Assembly (NCBI GenBank): GCA_049792875.1
Contig: JBARBI010000309.1
Coordinates: 1-16,188 of the forward strand
Origin: Sulfotelmatobacter sp049792875
Lineage (GTDB): Bacteria; Acidobacteriota; Terriglobia; Terriglobales; Acidobacteriaceae
Direction of reading: 5' to 3'
Length of the DNA: 16,188 nt
In this document: positions 13,687-16,188 of the stretch, piece after piece
Layout: the number at the start of each line of letters is the position of its first letter
How positions within the stretch are numbered: the first letter of the stretch is position 1
The notes under the pieces: generated by a model
Seen by the model: the letters and a program-made list of their open reading frames with translations, nothing else
What the model was told of the DNA's origin: nothing
Databases searched by the model: none
Program-made: the position numbers and the translations under genes

Positions 13687-14010
13687 ATGAGACGAGGAGA
13701 TATTTATCGCGTTTTCAAGCCTCACGACGATCCCAAGCGCTATCGCTGTTATGTGCTCGTTAGCCGTCAGGAGCTGATCGACTCCGGTTACTCGACTGTG
13801 ATTTGTGCACCTGTGTTCACAAAGGGCCGCGGGCTCTCGACTCAGATCGCTGTGGGAGTGGATGAAGGCTTGAAACACGAGAGTTGGATCACCTGCGACA
13901 ACTTGCGGAGCATCGCCAAAGCGCAGCTCACGCAATTTATTGGATCACTTTCGTACGCAAAGCTTGGAGAACTGGACGAAGCCCTGAAGATCGCCTTGGC
14001 ACTGGAGTAG
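13687..14010 (+). CDS. MazF/PemK-type endoribonuclease toxin
   Basis: 107 residues, the standard length. MazF fold signatures are MRRGDIYRVF (1-10), the CYVLVSRQEL strand (21-30), VICAPVF (38-44), GLKHESWITCDNLRSIAKAQL (61-81) and the closing Gly-x-Leu helix. Arg19/Arg20 and the Ser66-containing segment are in the places of the family's RNA-cleaving residues, so the toxin is probably active. It would cut mRNA at short specific sites; the site cannot be predicted. There is no clear Shine-Dalgarno, so it is likely coupled to antitoxin translation 14 bases upstream, which would keep its level below that of the antitoxin. Confidence 0.9.
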   Translation: MRRGDIYRVFKPHDDPKRYRCYVLVSRQELIDSGYSTVICAPVFTKGRGLSTQIAVGVDEGLKHESWITCDNLRSIAKAQLTQFIGSLSYAKLGELDEALKIALALE

Positions 14011-14121
14011 CAGTTCTGCAGCCGCGTTTATATCGGCAATGCGTTGATGATTTCGCGAGAGTTGGAATTTTCTCCCAAGTCCGAGAGCCGTGTCTCGAAA
14101 CCCGAAACTGGAAACGCCTTC

Positions 14122-14310
14122 TTACAACTTCTCGAAGAACTCACATGCCGAGCACGAGATGTAAACGCCGCCGGGAACGCCGCGTTCGCGGTCTTTCACC
14201 CGCTTGACGATGCGCGTAGATTTGCCGCATTTGGGGCAATCCGTGCTTTTGGTGGTGTCCATGACCTTCTTGCGGTCAGCGGTTTTTGCGATCTTGGCTC
14301 CTACTGCCAT
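14122..14310 (-). CDS. Small zinc-ribbon protein
   Basis: 62 residues. A basic N-terminus (AVGAKIAKTADRKKV) is followed by a four-Cys zinc ribbon: CPKCGK (Cys25, Cys28) and CSACEFFEKL (Cys53, Cys56), separated by a strongly basic strand (RIVKRVKDRERG). It may bind nucleic acid or ribosomes. It resembles small ribosome-associated or transcription zinc ribbons in layout, but I cannot assign a family. AGGAG about 9 bases upstream supports the ATG. It points towards the toxin gene, with 111 bases between the stops. Confidence 0.8.
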   Translation of the reverse strand: MAVGAKIAKTADRKKVMDTTKSTDCPKCGKSTRIVKRVKDRERGVPGGVYISCSACEFFEKL

Positions 14311-14527
14311 GGTTTGATTTCTCCTGATCTCTGCAAAATTTGCGCAGCGCGATCCACGTCATCTTCGGCTCAGATAGCTGTGGACGGGATGTCTCGAAGC
14401 TAAGCCCGAAACGAGGGGATCCACTCTGAAAGCTGCGTCTTCTCTTTCGTCGCTTTTGATTTTACAGTAAGGCTGTGCTGGCTGTCTTGTGGGCCGCGTT
14501 GTGAGGATCGTCGAGTTGTTCTCCGAA

Positions 14528-14668
14528 GGATGACCCTTATGGAGTCATCCTGAGAGTAGCCGTTTTTCAGACGGAGGGAACGATCTTGCGCGGAGGGCGG
14601 AAAATCAAGCCTCTCCAGTTCCCCGCGAGATCCCTCACCCGGCTGAACTGCGCCGGATTCGGGATGAC
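14528..14668. repeat. GGATGAC/GTCATCC palindromic element
   Basis: GGATGAC (14528-14534) and GTCATCC (14544-14550) make a tight hairpin; a third GGATGAC (14662-14668) closes a 125-base outer inverted repeat with the middle arm. It fills most of the 379-base gap between the two divergent genes at 14310 and 14690. Apart from this element the gap holds no gene that I can support. Confidence 0.5.
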
Positions 14669-14689
14669 GCCTCAAGAGAGATCCGAAAG

Positions 14690-15178
14690 ATGAAGCGCGC
14701 TCTCGGACCAATTCTGAATACGATTCTGTTCACGATCTTTGTCCCCGGAACGGTCACCGTTCTGATTCCGTCCTGCCTTCTGGGCGGCTACCCGAGGCCA
14801 GAGTCCGGAATTCTCACCGGGCCCGGCCTTCTCATCGTCCTGCTCGGAGCTGTCATCTACTTCCGCTGTGCGTGGGAATTTGCGGTGCGTGGGCTGGGGA
14901 CTCCCGCGCCCATCGCTCCCACGAAGTATCTTGTGGTCACTGCCCTGCACCGCTACGTGCGCAATCCCATGTACATCGGCGTGTTCGGCGTGCTCCTGGG
15001 CGAGGCAATAACGTTTCGGTCTGCGCTGCTGCTGGGGTACGCTGCGTTCTTCTGCGTGCCGGTTCAACTGTTTGTCGTCTTCTATGAGGAGCCTACTCTC
15101 CGCCGGCAGTTCGGCGAGTCGTACGAACAATACCGCCGCACCGTCCCGCGCTGGATCCCGAAGTTCAAACTTGACTGA
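14690..15178 (+). CDS. ICMT/phospholipid-methyltransferase-like integral membrane protein
   Basis: 162 residues with about four hydrophobic segments (about 8-30, 43-62, 96-110, 112-132). The C-terminal half carries the isoprenylcysteine carboxyl methyltransferase-like signature: ALHRYVRNPMYIG (85-97), then EEPTL (133-137) and FGESYEQYRRTVPRWIP (141-157). Proteins of this fold bind S-adenosylmethionine at these conserved His/Arg/Asn/Tyr and Glu residues and methylate lipid-like or small substrates in the inner membrane. The bacterial substrate is unknown. The start follows a weak GAGAGATCC purine stretch. It is the only membrane methyltransferase in the window and has no evident operon partner. 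Confidence 0.9.
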   Translation: MKRALGPILNTILFTIFVPGTVTVLIPSCLLGGYPRPESGILTGPGLLIVLLGAVIYFRCAWEFAVRGLGTPAPIAPTKYLVVTALHRYVRNPMYIGVFGVLLGEAITFRSALLLGYAAFFCVPVQLFVVFYEEPTLRRQFGESYEQYRRTVPRWIPKFKLD

Positions 15179-15384
15179 GGCCGGATTGCTTCGACCAAGA
15201 TGAAAATCTTTTCAGCTATGGCGGGCAGCGAAAGCGAGGTACAATGCCAGCCGCTTTTGATGCCAGCAAGAAAGTTACTGTTAAAGGCCCTGCTCCGCAT
15301 GGAAGGGATCCGACAACGTTCGTGGAGTCGGTCAAAGCTCCCTTCGCTCGTCCCCGGGAAGATTCGAAAATCTGGAGAAGCCTT

Positions 15385-16188
15385 ATGAGAATTCTGCGCA
15401 CACTTGCAGTCTCTGTCGTTCTTTTGGCGGCCGCCACCCAAGTCGCACTTTCCCAAAGCTGGGTTCCGTTGGTGAACCAGCCGAATGCGAACCTCGGTCT
15501 TGGCAATCCCCTCTTGCTCACCGACGGCACGGTGATCTTGCACGAAGCATGTGGACGTACCTGGTACCGTCTCACTCCTGATCAATATGGCAGCTACGTC
15601 AACGGCACCTGGAAGCGGATTGCGCCCCTGCCGTCGGGGTACGCGCCACTCTATTTCGGTTCGGCGGTGTTGCCCGATGGGCGGGTCATGATGGCGGGAG
15701 GCGAATACAACGCAACGGGAGGGAATTGCCAGCCAGCGTGGACAAATCTGGGCGCCATCTATGATCCGAAAACCAACAAGTGGACGGCCGTGGCTCCACC
15801 CGCGGGCTGGGCAAATATCGGCGATGCTCAGAGTGTGGTCTTAGCCGACGGCACCTACATGCAGGCCAACTGCTGTTCCAAAGAAAGCGCGCTGCTGAAC
15901 GCGACGACGTTAACTTGGACCCCTACGGGCAAGGGCAAATTCGACGTCAATGATGAAGAAGGCTGGACTCTGCTGCCCGACGGAACGGTGCTGACGGTGG
16001 ATGCCTACGTTTTTAAGTACAGGGCAAACGGCAAGAATTATGAAATCTACCATCCCGCGAAGGGAAACTGGACCTCCGGCCCGCCCACCGGAACGATCGT
16101 GCAACTCTGGGATTCGTACCCAGACGCGAGCTACGCATCCTACGAACTCGGCCCGGGCGTTTTGCGGCCCGACGGGACCGTGTTCTAC
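15385..16188 (+). CDS. Secreted kelch/galactose-oxidase-like beta-propeller protein (3' end outside window)
   Basis: The first 268 codons are present and the frame is still open at the window end. GGAG lies 7 bases before the ATG, followed by a clear signal peptide (MRILRTLAVSVVLLAAA, cleavage near LSQ, about 24). Repeated blades of the kelch/galactose-oxidase type are visible: LLLTDGTVILHE (43-54), AVLPDGRVMMAGG (94-106) then IYDPKTNKW (125-133), VVLADGTYMQA (151-161), LLPDGTVLTVDA (197-208) then IYHPAKGNW (221-229), and VLRPDGTVFY at the edge. Cys56, Cys115 and a Cys pair (163-164) may form disulfides. The copper-ligand residues of true galactose oxidase would lie later, so an oxidase role is not shown. 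It is likely exported to the cell surface or outside. Confidence 0.85.
   Translation, partial: MRILRTLAVSVVLLAAATQVALSQSWVPLVNQPNANLGLGNPLLLTDGTVILHEACGRTWYRLTPDQYGSYVNGTWKRIAPLPSGYAPLYFGSAVLPDGRVMMAGGEYNATGGNCQPAWTNLGAIYDPKTNKWTAVAPPAGWANIGDAQSVVLADGTYMQANCCSKESALLNATTLTWTPTGKGKFDVNDEEGWTLLPDGTVLTVDAYVFKYRANGKNYEIYHPAKGNWTSGPPTGTIVQLWDSYPDASYASYELGPGVLRPDGTVFY

Noticed and set aside
14400..14711. 103-codon minus-strand frame in the divergent gap
   Set aside because: It lies over the GGATGAC repeat, with Ser/Arg-rich composition, no start signal and no family pattern.
15200..15388. 62-codon plus-strand frame before the kelch gene
   Set aside because: No ribosome site or protein-like pattern; it overlaps the kelch gene's start and likely 5' region.

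Overview
The window looks like a soil-type Acidobacteriota chromosome (Terriglobia-like). This is inferred, not proven. Supporting signs are a GC-rich base composition, secreted Ig-like proteins with a two-helix C-terminal membrane module, several small conserved-looking proteins of a type common in that phylum, and a high density of short palindromic dispersed repeats between genes. No rRNA, tRNA, CRISPR array, transposase or phage gene was seen.

Layout. Bases 1-296 hold a repeat hairpin and a possible leader. Genes at 309-1397 and 1402-2148 (+) form a two-gene unit of secreted proteins. From 2177 to 9442 every gene lies on the minus strand: a two-CBS-domain protein, a small secreted protein, aroA (EPSP synthase), a hypothetical protein, a secreted two-domain VOC/glyoxalase-like protein, an alpha/beta hydrolase, a zinc-ribbon/PspC membrane protein and a secreted TPR protein. 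These are mostly single genes separated by repeats. After about 700 gene-poor bases comes a zinc-ribbon membrane protein (+), convergent with thiD (-). An AT-rich divergent region (11643-12092) precedes rlpA-pyrF (+). A CopG/MazF-type toxin-antitoxin pair follows (13436-14010). Then come a small zinc-ribbon protein (-), an ICMT-like membrane methyltransferase (+) and the first 268 codons of a secreted kelch/galactose-oxidase-like protein that runs off the window.

How the genes work together. Metabolic genes are housekeeping: aroA for chorismate, thiD for thiamine pyrimidine, pyrF for UMP. rlpA and pyrF are 19 bases apart and probably cotranscribed. Envelope functions recur (RlpA, PspC-like, ICMT-like and several signal-peptide proteins), but no dedicated multigene pathway is visible.

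The most unusual content is non-coding. There are at least six kinds of palindromic element: a 64-base three-way-junction repeat, a pair of GGACGCATTCGTCC elements of which one supplies a stop codon, CTGAAG hairpins next to a degenerate tandem array, and a 58-base inverted-repeat segment that appears to be inserted in frame inside thiD. Several genes have no Shine-Dalgarno sequence and a -10-like hexamer just upstream of the ATG, suggesting leaderless mRNAs.
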